From positions 102,689 to 166,688 of the forward strand of contig JAPPMB010000003.1 of assembly GCA_028819255.1 (NCBI GenBank): 64,000 nucleotides of DNA. Direction: 5' to 3'. Below are positions 56,468 to 64,000 of the stretch, piece after piece (position 1 is the stretch's first letter; each line of letters starts with the position of its first letter). The stretch is from Bryobacterales bacterium. GTDB lineage: Bacteria > Acidobacteriota > Terriglobia > Bryobacterales > UBA6623. The translations under genes were made by a program, and so were the position numbers. The notes under the pieces are model-generated. The model saw nothing but the letters and a program-made list of their open reading frames with translations. It had not been told where the DNA came from and searched no databases.

Positions 56468-56600
56468 TTCCCCGCAGACGCGGTCCGGATTGGGAGAAAG
56501 GCGCCGCGGAGTCCGGGGTGCCGGTCGAACCCCAGGCGGCTCCGCCCATCGGCCGGATGATCTCGGCAGCGATGCGGCGCCCGGCCGGATCGGCGTTCCC

Positions 56601-57662
56601 GTGGCAGGATGGCGACCGGCATCGAAGGCGTTCCTGGTCCTGGCCCTCTGCGCACCCGTGCTTTCGCAGCAACAGGTTCCGAATCCCTACGGCGACGGAG
56701 AGCGGTGGGGGACCCTTCCTCCGGGCAGGACCTGGGGCTCCACCAGCGCGATCTATCCGCATCGCGATTCCAAAGGCGAATTCACAGGCGGCATGTGGGT
56801 TGCCGAGCGCTGTGCGGGAAGCAACTGCAGGGAGAGCGATCTCGACCCGATCCTGCTGCTCGATTCCGGGGGCAACCTGATTCGCAAGTTCGGAGCAGGC
56901 ATGTTCATTTGGCCGCATGGGATCCATGCCGACCACGAAGGGAACGTCTGGGTCACCGACGCGGTGCATACGGACTGCAAGACCGGCGGCGAGGATGGCA
57001 AGGGCCATCAGGTGTACAAGTTCAGCCAGGAAGGCAGGCTCTTGATGAGCCTGGGCACTGCCGGTGTTCCCGGCGACGGAGAGAATCACTTTCGGTGCCC
57101 ATCGGATGTGGCGATCGCCTCGAACGGCGACATCTTTGTGGGGGACGGGCACAATCACGGCCATGGCGGGAGTAACCGCATCGTGAAGTTCGACAGGAAC
57201 GGGAAGTTCCTGGCCGCATGGGGCAAGGGCGGGTCGGGCCCCGGCGAGTTCCTCGGGATCCACGCTCTGGCGATGGACTCACAGGGCCGTCTGTTCGTGG
57301 GCGATCGGGCGAATCACAGAATTCAGATCCTCAGCACCGAAGGAAGCCACTTGGACACCTGGAGGCAGTTCGGATCGCCGAGCGGGATCTTCATTGATCC
57401 GGACGACACGATCTACGTGGCTGACTCCGACTCGGGCTACGATCCCGAAGGCAGCGGCAGTCCGAGGAATCCCGGATTCCAGCGGGGCATTTACGTTGGC
57501 GACGCCCGAACCGGGCGACTGCAGGCATTCATTCCCGACCCGAAGCCGGACCACAGCAGGGTCACGAGCGGGGCCGAAGGGGTCGCTTCGCACGGTGATC
57601 TGGTCCTTGGTGCGCAGGTTGGCGGATCGAGAGGGGTCCTGAGGTACGCCAAGCGGAGATGA
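56601..57662 (+). CDS. Secreted NHL-repeat beta-propeller protein
   Basis: 353 residues from GTG 56601 (signal peptide ASKAFLVLALCAPVLSQ). NHL blades are regular: LIRKFGAGMFIWPHGIHAD, NVWVTDAV, HFRCPSDVAIASNGDIFVGD, GIHALAMDSQGRLFVGDRAN, IFIDPDDTIYVADSDSG. Cysteines in ERCAGSNCRESD could form a disulfide. Similar to peptidyl-alpha-hydroxyglycine lyase-type propellers, but catalytic identity is not shown. The start is uncertain: the frame is open to 56376 and no strong Shine-Dalgarno is seen. Confidence 0.8.
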   Translation: MAGWRPASKAFLVLALCAPVLSQQQVPNPYGDGERWGTLPPGRTWGSTSAIYPHRDSKGEFTGGMWVAERCAGSNCRESDLDPILLLDSGGNLIRKFGAGMFIWPHGIHADHEGNVWVTDAVHTDCKTGGEDGKGHQVYKFSQEGRLLMSLGTAGVPGDGENHFRCPSDVAIASNGDIFVGDGHNHGHGGSNRIVKFDRNGKFLAAWGKGGSGPGEFLGIHALAMDSQGRLFVGDRANHRIQILSTEGSHLDTWRQFGSPSGIFIDPDDTIYVADSDSGYDPEGSGSPRNPGFQRGIYVGDARTGRLQAFIPDPKPDHSRVTSGAEGVASHGDLVLGAQVGGSRGVLRYAKRR

Positions 57663-57777
57663 CGAGCGTTCCGTCCACGCCTGCCGACTGTTCGGACCGG
57701 CAGCTCGACAAAGGTCACCTATCGCCGCCGGTTCGCGGGGATGACCGTCCCGGGGATCCAGCGGTGGGACCGAAATG

Positions 57778-60090
57778 CTACTTCAGCCAAATGGGCGAAC
57801 TCCACGCGTACTTCCCTACGCCCTGTCCCCGATAGTCCGCCTCGGAACGGCCAGTCAGCCAGACCCGAGCGTAGTAGTAGGTGTCCGGTCCCCGGTCTTC
57901 GGTGTCGCGGAAGCTGAATTCCGTACTGGCGGCTCCCTCCTCCGGGACGTGAGCAAAGATGTAGCTGCCGTTGCTGACGATTTCGATCTTCTCGATGGGG
58001 GACTGTGCCTTGACCTTCACCGAGACGTTCGGCAAGGAGCTTCCGGACTCCGCCTCGCCTCCCTGAAAGACTCCGTTGACACGGAAATCAACGAAAATCG
58101 GCTCGCCGCCGCGCACTGCGTAAGTTCGCCGCGCGCGCAGCCCTTCCAGGACTGACTCTCGACTCAGCTCCTTTGCGAACACAGCCAGCATGCCGGTGTT
58201 GTAGCCGCTGATCCCGTCGTGCCGATCGCTGGAGCCCACGAAGCCGAACCTGTTGCCGGCAGCCAGTCCGTCCTGGATGGATGTCTTTCCTACGGGGGGC
58301 CGTCGCAGCCAGTCCGTCACGGCCCGTTCCCGATCGTACGTTTCGTATACTCCATGACCGGACGTGACCTCGACCACCGGTTCGAACGTCTCGTCGTGTT
58401 TCGACCAGTCCACGGCTCCCCAGGGCGCCCCGACATGGTGCACCCAGGGAATCGCATTCTCGCCGGCCACCAACTGCCGCAGTTCCTCGATGGAGTTGCT
58501 CTCGGGATCGGTGATCCGGAAGATCGGTGAGAACGGTTTTGTGAATACGATCGTGCGGTCGCCATACCGGCGGCGGCCTGCCGCGTCCCCGCTCCACTCG
58601 TAGCTGGCGAAGCCCTCGAACCGGTCCTCTTGCGAGAGCACATTGGAGTACGCCTGCTCGACCCGGTATTTCGAGTTGGTCATGGACGGCCAGTCGTGGT
58701 CCGACACCGCTCCGAAATCGAGTACGCCACTGGACATGGCGTTCATGTAGTACCGGTCCGTCCACATCTCGATGGTGCGGTCTCCGGGGTACTCGCCCAG
58801 GTGGGTGTGCATCTCGCCGTAGTAGAGCGTATAGGTCTCCCCGTCGAGCTCCAGCGTCTCGCGTGCAGGCTTGTCAGCACGTGCCCTGGGGGTCTTGGTC
58901 TCGCTGATCGGTCCTGGAACCGGCTCGCCGCGGACGGCGGCGGTGACCGGCTCGATGATCTTGCGATACACCATCATGTCGGTCGCATGCCAGTATCCGC
59001 CCTTGTCGAAGACGGGTGCGCGGTAGCCAATCGCCGTTTCGAGCGTGAATTGCTGCAGCGTCGTGCCGTCGAACCATGCGCCTTCGGACGCTGGCGATCG
59101 CCCAGCCCGGTATCCGGGATTGCCGGGGTGGAAGGATGTGGTCTGGCGCAGGAACCAGAACCGCCCGGAGGCGTCGATCTGGAATTCGTCAAGGCGGTCC
59201 ATTGACGCCACGAAGTTCCGGACGTCTGTCGGCAGTTCAAATCGCTGCTCTCCCTGGAGTCCCGACACCCGGTTCGACGCATGGATCCACAGCGTCCCGT
59301 CGGGACCGAAACGGATCACGGGACGCTGCTCATCGTCCTCTGACGCGAAGAACGCCGTTTCCTCCGACCATTCCCCCGCGGAGAGCGTCCGGAGGTACAC
59401 GTCGTAGTCGCTGCCTACCCACCGATCGAATGCCAGCCACACCTTGCCGTCCTCGCCGGCCGCGAGATGTGGCCGAAAGCTGAATCCCGCGTCCGCCGTC
59501 AGGAGCTGCGATTCCCACGTGCCGTCCGACATGGCCGCAGCGGCAATCCGCACCGCTCCCTCGCGGGCCGACTCCCACGCCACCACCGGGGATCCGTCGT
59601 TCCGCAGCGTAATCGTCGGCCTCAAGTCGGGCCCCGCTCCCGAGCTTATCCGCGTGATCTCTCCGAGTTCCTGACCGTCCCAGTGGCGAACGAAGACATC
59701 GAAGTCCTGCCCTGTCTCGTCGAACTCGGACCAGGCAATCCAGATCCCGCCGGTGCTGTCGGCGACCGCCGCGGGACTGTACACGTAACCGTCACGCCCG
59801 TTGACCTTGGCGATCGGCGTCCAGTGATCGCCTTTCCAGCGACCGAGGGAGATGAACTGTCGAGTCGAGTTCAGCAAGTCGGTGGTGTTCGACTGCACTC
59901 CGACGGTATGGACCGTTCCGTTGCTGTCGAAGAGGACGCTTCGGCATTCCTCGCGCACTGTCGGATGGAACCGGTGCCCGTCCTGCCCAGAGTAGACTTC
60001 GAGGTAGCTGAACTCGAGCGGTTCCGGAGCAGGCTCTTGAGTGCAGTGCGTTGCAAGGAGCAGAGCAGCACAGATGCCGTGGAGTCTCAT
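57778..60090 (-). CDS. Secreted DUF3604 lipoprotein with sialidase-like repeats (paralogue 2)
   Basis: 770 residues with a lipoprotein signal (MRLHGICAALLLATHC). Residues about 30-400 form a propeller (TGGIWIAW, DGKVWLAF, DGTLWIHA). The DUF3604 domain begins YYGEMHTHLGEYPGDRTIEM near 430 and contains DFGAVSDHDWPSM and GFVGSSDRHDG; a fibronectin-like end follows. It has the same architecture as the protein encoded at 52205, with clearly diverged sequence. TAGAAT lies 9 nt before the ATG. Convergent with the NHL-repeat gene. Confidence 0.88.
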   Translation of the reverse strand: MRLHGICAALLLATHCTQEPAPEPLEFSYLEVYSGQDGHRFHPTVREECRSVLFDSNGTVHTVGVQSNTTDLLNSTRQFISLGRWKGDHWTPIAKVNGRDGYVYSPAAVADSTGGIWIAWSEFDETGQDFDVFVRHWDGQELGEITRISSGAGPDLRPTITLRNDGSPVVAWESAREGAVRIAAAAMSDGTWESQLLTADAGFSFRPHLAAGEDGKVWLAFDRWVGSDYDVYLRTLSAGEWSEETAFFASEDDEQRPVIRFGPDGTLWIHASNRVSGLQGEQRFELPTDVRNFVASMDRLDEFQIDASGRFWFLRQTTSFHPGNPGYRAGRSPASEGAWFDGTTLQQFTLETAIGYRAPVFDKGGYWHATDMMVYRKIIEPVTAAVRGEPVPGPISETKTPRARADKPARETLELDGETYTLYYGEMHTHLGEYPGDRTIEMWTDRYYMNAMSSGVLDFGAVSDHDWPSMTNSKYRVEQAYSNVLSQEDRFEGFASYEWSGDAAGRRRYGDRTIVFTKPFSPIFRITDPESNSIEELRQLVAGENAIPWVHHVGAPWGAVDWSKHDETFEPVVEVTSGHGVYETYDRERAVTDWLRRPPVGKTSIQDGLAAGNRFGFVGSSDRHDGISGYNTGMLAVFAKELSRESVLEGLRARRTYAVRGGEPIFVDFRVNGVFQGGEAESGSSLPNVSVKVKAQSPIEKIEIVSNGSYIFAHVPEEGAASTEFSFRDTEDRGPDTYYYARVWLTGRSEADYRGQGVGKYAWSSPIWLK

Positions 60091-60443
60091 GTCGGCTTGA
60101 TTCTACTCACTGAACTCGGATCACGGCATGCCGAGGAGGGGTCGACCAGGAGAGGCAGGGAAGCGGGACGCTATCCAGGTCCGGCCCGGTCGAATCTGAG
60201 TCGGCGGTTCGCCCGGCATTGGGTATCGTGACTATCGGTGAGGGCGGACGGTCTGTCGAACGGTGCTCCGGTGCGGCCCGATTTCCGGGTGCTCTGCGGT
60301 CAGTCTGCGAATGCGCTCCGACGGTCCGTTCGCCGTCGGCCCCGGACCGCCACAGCTTCGCAAAGCGGGCCGAGACGCCTTCGATGTCACACTCCACGAC
60401 AAGCTCGCCCGGTCTGCTCACGACTCCCACTGCAGGAGCATCA
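60091..60443. other. Divergent intergenic region upstream of the PVC-type cytochrome
   Basis: About 350 bp between the second DUF3604 gene and the cytochrome gene. The cytochrome frame is open through it from 60219, but the lipoprotein signal lies further downstream. Besides the TAGAAT at 60100-60105 nothing stands out. Confidence 0.4.
60100..60105 (-). promoter_or_regulatory. Putative -10 box (TAGAAT) of the DUF3604 paralogue 2
   Basis: TAGAAT, 9 nt before ATG 60090, giving a leader of 2-3 nt. Confidence 0.35.
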
Positions 60444-63400
60444 ATGCCCATCCCCGACAATCAGCTGAGGATCCCCGGCAGGTCAACGGCGCCGAGAGCT
60501 GCCCTGTCGGCAGGACTCATCCTGCTTGCCGCAGCCTGCGGGAGTCGGTCACCCATGGAGGACGGCCTCCAGCGCCGACTGCCCTTGCGGCCTGAGGAGG
60601 CCCTGCAGTCGTTCGAGCTGGCCGATGGGTTCCGGCTCGAACTGGCGGCGTCGGAGCCCAACGTCGCGGACCCGATCGCCATGGCCTTCGACGAGAACGG
60701 CAGGATGTACGTCGCTGAGATGCGAGGCTATCCGCTGGACCCGCCTCCGGGCGGCGGGGCGGCGGGACGGATCCGGCTGCTGGAGGATCGTGACGGCGAC
60801 GGTCTCTTCGAGACGGCCTGGGTGTTCGCAGACGGCCTGCATTGGCCGAGCGGAATCGCCTGCTTCGACGGGGGCGTGTTTGTCACCGCAGCGCCCGACA
60901 TTCTCTACCTGAAGGACTCGACCGGTGACGGCGTCGCCGACGTCCGGCGAACCGTGTTCACAGGGTTCGGGACGGACAAGTCGGAGGACATCGTCAACAA
61001 CCTCAAGTGGGGCCTCGATCACTGGATCTACGGCACGACCTCATACAACGGCGGCAGCGTACGGCACGTCGAGCGGCCCGGCGACGCATCGGTCCCCCTG
61101 GCTTCAAGCGATTTTCGATTTCATCCGCTCACCGAAGAATTCGAGGCGGTTGAGGGAACCCGGGGCGACTTCGGCAATGCGTTCGACGCCTGGGGCAACC
61201 GGTTCGCCTCGAACTCCGGCAACCCCGTGATCCATGCCGTGTTTCCCCTGCGGCACGTCGTCGAAGGCATCGAGCCTGCGCGCCTCGCGGCCCCAATCTT
61301 CGAATCCGGACGGCTCGTGTTCCCGATCAGCAAGCCCGAGCCGTGGCGGGTCGCGCGCAAGACCTACTGGAACCGCTACGTCGACTCCACTCATGAGATG
61401 CGTGCCCCGAGATTCCCACCGAGTGAGCTCGCTACGGGAGGCTACTTCACCGGCGGTGCGGGTCTGGGGATCTACAAGGGTGCGGCTTATCCCCCGGAGT
61501 TCCGAGGGAGCGCGTTCAATCCCGAGCCCGCCGGCAATCTGGTGCTGCACTCCATCCTTGAGCGATCCGGCATCACGTTCCGCGCCCGGCGAGCCACGGA
61601 GGGCAGGGAGTTCCTGGCATCGAAGGACAACTGGTTCCGGCCCGTCAATCTCGTCAACGGCCCCGATGGCTGCCTTTATCTGGCGGACATGTACAGGGAG
61701 GTGATCGAGGACCCGAGCGCGATTCCCGGCGAAATCCTGGAGCACGTCGACTACTACACCGGCCAGGACATGGGCCGCATCTACCGCATCGTGCCGGACG
61801 CCTTCGCAAGGGAGGAGATTCCACGCCTCGGCGCGGCTTCGGCGTCGGAGCTTGTGGACACCCTCGTCCACGAGGAAGGCTGGTGGCGGTCGACGGCCCA
61901 AAGGCTCTTGTTCGAGCGGCGCGCGGTGGATGCGGCTCCTGCGCTCAGGGCATTGGCAGCGGACGCCAGGTCGCCCTTTGGGCGGCTGCATGCCCTGTGG
62001 CTGCTAGAGGGCCTCGGCCTGCTCGACGACACCACGTTGCTGGCTGCTCTTGCCGACCCCCACCCGGCCTTGCGGCAGAATGCGATTCGCCTCTCCGAGG
62101 CTCGGCTCGCGCAGTCGGGTTCCCTGCGTGCAAGGGTCGCGCAGATGGCATCCGACGAGGATGTCGGAGTCCGGTTCCGAGTCGCACTTGTCATTCCGCA
62201 GATGAATCTCTCCGGCGCGCCGGCAATGCTGGCAAGCATTCTTCGCCGTGACCCAGGCGACGAATGGATTCGCGCGGCGGTATTCGGCGGAGCTCGTGGC
62301 GACTCGCTTGCCCTGCTCGGTGTCTTGCTCGGGGATGGAGAATTCATGGCCGACCCCGACAGCCCAGGTGCTGTGCGCCAGCTTGCCTCCGGCGTCGCTG
62401 CGACGCGAGCGCCGGAATCCATCCGCTCGCTGCTGCGGTCGAGCCGGGGGTTGCCCGGGCCTCGTGGAAACGCGATCCGCATGGCGGCGGCTTCCGGTGT
62501 CGCGGCAGGCCTGGAGCGCACTGGCACCTCGTTGCTGGACTTGCGCGACGGCACTGCGGACTCGGCACTGCGGACGGAGATCACCGCGGTGCTGGCGGAG
62601 GCCCCTGCCGTCGCCCTCGAGAGCGACGCGTCGAACGTCGGTAAGCGCGTCGAGGCGATTCGCCTCCTGGCCTGGGCACTTCCAGACGCCGCCCTCGACG
62701 CACTCGGCACGATACTGGTCCCTGACGAGCCCGCTGAGATTCAGCTGGCCGCAGTGCGCTCGCTCGCCGCCCGTGACGAGCATGAGGTGGGCCCGATTCT
62801 CTTGCGCAGCTGGCGAGCCTTCAGTCCAGCCGTGCGTCGGGAGGTGCTGGAAGCCCTGTTCAGCCGCCACGAGCGCCTGGAGCTGTTCCTGGATGCTCTG
62901 CGGGACGGGGAAGTGGCGGCGGCCCACCTGGACTCAGCTCGGCGAGCGGCGCTGCTGGATCACCCGAGGGGAGCCATCCGCAGGCGCGCCCGGCAGGTCC
63001 TGGCCGAGTCCGAGCCTGCCGCTCCCGAGGCAGCGCTTCGAAAGTACCGGTCGGCGATTGGGTCCGACGGGAATGTGGTCCGGGGCGAGGAGATCTTCGC
63101 ACGGGAATGCGCCACCTGCCATCGACTCGGGGGCACCGGGCACGACGTGGGGCCAGACCTGACCGAGCGGGCAGCCTCCTCACGGGAGGACCTTCTTGTG
63201 GACATTCTCGATCCGAACAGGTCAGTGCGGTCGAACTTTGTCAACTACAGGCTGGACACCGTGGACGGCAGAGTCCTTACCGGCATTCTGGCGCGCGAGT
63301 CGGCAGCCAGCGTGGTCCTGCGTCGCGGGGAGGGCATTGAGGATCCGGTTCGTCGCGCAGAGATCGACTCGCTCGTCTCGATGGGGCTCTCGCTCATGCC

Positions 63401-63479
63401 GGAAGGTCTGCAGGACGAGATCGAACCGGGGGAAATGGCCGACCTGCTGAGTTTCGTGAAGGCGCAAGGACGGGAATGA
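60444..63479 (+). CDS. PVC-type haem-binding protein: glucose-dehydrogenase-like propeller, HEAT repeats, cytochrome c
   Basis: 1011 residues with a lipoprotein signal (SAGLILLAAACGS). The first part (about 50-430) is a membrane-bound-dehydrogenase propeller: IAMAFDENGRMYVAEMRGYP, DGDGLFETAWVF, PDILYLKDSTGDGVAD. Residues about 450-850 are HEAT-like repeats (ALRALAADARSPFGRLHALW). A single haem site CATCH (ECATCHRLGGTGHDVGPDLT) at about 890 and a cytochrome end close the protein. Typical of planctomycetes and acidobacteria; presumably oxidises a carbohydrate outside the membrane. ATG 60444 has AGGAG upstream. Confidence 0.9.
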   Translation: MPIPDNQLRIPGRSTAPRAALSAGLILLAAACGSRSPMEDGLQRRLPLRPEEALQSFELADGFRLELAASEPNVADPIAMAFDENGRMYVAEMRGYPLDPPPGGGAAGRIRLLEDRDGDGLFETAWVFADGLHWPSGIACFDGGVFVTAAPDILYLKDSTGDGVADVRRTVFTGFGTDKSEDIVNNLKWGLDHWIYGTTSYNGGSVRHVERPGDASVPLASSDFRFHPLTEEFEAVEGTRGDFGNAFDAWGNRFASNSGNPVIHAVFPLRHVVEGIEPARLAAPIFESGRLVFPISKPEPWRVARKTYWNRYVDSTHEMRAPRFPPSELATGGYFTGGAGLGIYKGAAYPPEFRGSAFNPEPAGNLVLHSILERSGITFRARRATEGREFLASKDNWFRPVNLVNGPDGCLYLADMYREVIEDPSAIPGEILEHVDYYTGQDMGRIYRIVPDAFAREEIPRLGAASASELVDTLVHEEGWWRSTAQRLLFERRAVDAAPALRALAADARSPFGRLHALWLLEGLGLLDDTTLLAALADPHPALRQNAIRLSEARLAQSGSLRARVAQMASDEDVGVRFRVALVIPQMNLSGAPAMLASILRRDPGDEWIRAAVFGGARGDSLALLGVLLGDGEFMADPDSPGAVRQLASGVAATRAPESIRSLLRSSRGLPGPRGNAIRMAAASGVAAGLERTGTSLLDLRDGTADSALRTEITAVLAEAPAVALESDASNVGKRVEAIRLLAWALPDAALDALGTILVPDEPAEIQLAAVRSLAARDEHEVGPILLRSWRAFSPAVRREVLEALFSRHERLELFLDALRDGEVAAAHLDSARRAALLDHPRGAIRRRARQVLAESEPAAPEAALRKYRSAIGSDGNVVRGEEIFARECATCHRLGGTGHDVGPDLTERAASSREDLLVDILDPNRSVRSNFVNYRLDTVDGRVLTGILARESAASVVLRRGEGIEDPVRRAEIDSLVSMGLSLMPEGLQDEIEPGEMADLLSFVKAQGRE

Positions 63480-63513
63480 CGACAGGAATCCTCAGGAGTG
63501 TAATCCGGCTTTC

Positions 63514-64000
63514 ATGCGCATATTGACGCTTGAGAGTGGCATCTGGCTTCCCAAGCCTCTGAAGGAGGTGTTTCCGTTCTTCACAGACGCCCGGAATCTG
63601 GAGCTGCTCACGCCTCCCTGGCTGAGATTCGAGGTGCTGGAGCAGACCCCGAATCAGATGACAGCAGGTGCGCGGATCGGCTACCGCCTCCGCTTGCACG
63701 GCATTCCAATCCGATGGCAGAGCCGGATCACCGTCTGGGATCCGCCGGAGCGCTTCGTCGACGAGCAGATCCAGGGGCCGTATCGGCTCTGGATTCACGA
63801 GCATCGCTTCGAGGAGCGGGATGGGATGACGCTTGCTGAGGACTTCGTGCGATACGCAGTGCCCGGGGGGCCAGTCGTCGATCGCCTCTTTGTTGGCCGG
63901 GACGTGCGACGAATCTTCCGCTATCGGCGAGACAGGCTGCAGTCCACACCGATTTTCACAGACATAATTGGCCCTAATCTGGGCATTTGCGGAAGGCTAG
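63514..64000 (+). CDS. SRPBCC-family (START/Bet v1-like) protein, cut by window edge
   Basis: 162 codons are open to the end of the window. The sequence MRILTLESGIWLPKPLKEVFPFFTDARNLE, LTPPWLRFEVL, IGYRLRLHGIPIRWQSRIT and IQGPYRLWIHEHRFEE is that of the single-domain ligand-binding SRPBCC group often called cyclase/dehydrase. Ligand unknown. AGGAG lies 16 nt before the ATG, rather far. Confidence 0.85.
   Translation, partial: MRILTLESGIWLPKPLKEVFPFFTDARNLELLTPPWLRFEVLEQTPNQMTAGARIGYRLRLHGIPIRWQSRITVWDPPERFVDEQIQGPYRLWIHEHRFEERDGMTLAEDFVRYAVPGGPVVDRLFVGRDVRRIFRYRRDRLQSTPIFTDIIGPNLGICGRL

Overview
The window is a high-G+C bacterial chromosome segment. Tentatively it comes from Acidobacteriota: it has a VWFA-related protein of the type common in that phylum, paired DUF1501 and cytochrome/DUF1549/DUF1553 proteins, many secreted sulfatase, sialidase-like and PVC-type cytochrome proteins, and a bacterial core gene set. 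The assignment rests on family composition only. Both edges cut genes: the end of a gamma-glutamyltransferase on the left and the start of an SRPBCC protein on the right.

Layout. Positions 1-20 kb are mostly housekeeping: proS, a class A penicillin-binding protein, an exported sulfatase, etfBA, acpP-fabF, a small cytochrome c, a metallo-beta-lactamase protein, a C-terminal processing protease with pterin dehydratase, lspA-lgt, leuCD, an HNH nuclease, a HAD hydrolase and a glycosyltransferase. At 20-32 kb come a DUF3311/sodium-solute symporter pair, a DUF1501/PSD1 pair, ispDF, two sugar-isomerase-like TIM barrels, a GNAT acetyltransferase and an SDR. At 32.4-39.6 kb, on the minus strand, lies a complete sodium-pumping NADH:quinone reductase operon, nqrABCDEF-apbE-nqrM, including the flavin transferase that loads FMN on NqrB/NqrC and the small assembly factor NqrM.

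Positions 40-43 kb are scarred: a beta-helix-type protein gene is truncated and frameshifted, and beside it sits a degenerate tyrosine-recombinase element with 49-bp terminal inverted repeats. Its broken recombinase frame runs without a stop into an orphan thiS, followed by a MerR regulator. At 43.7-48 kb are der, an alkaline-phosphatase-like membrane protein and a conserved hypothetical gene. Positions 47.9-50.2 kb hold the most unusual gene, a Spx/ArsC-family protein whose first redox cysteine codon is an in-frame TGA followed by a hairpin at a SECIS-like distance (a likely selenoprotein), then four tRNA genes, a higBA toxin-antitoxin module with an amber codon in the antitoxin, a 59-residue small protein and an HNH nuclease relic. 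At 50.3-64 kb are panE, an apparently exported flavodoxin, and a run of secreted proteins: two DUF3604 paralogues, a VWFA protein, an NHL-repeat protein and a large PVC-type cytochrome.

Two general features stand out. Many first genes have a TANNNT-like -10 box only 6-9 nt before the start codon and little Shine-Dalgarno signal, which predicts leaderless or nearly leaderless mRNAs. Convergent genes are packed so tightly that two pairs share one CTAG as both stop codons. The nqr cluster would build a sodium gradient that the sodium-solute symporter could use; lspA/lgt would process the several predicted lipoproteins seen here.
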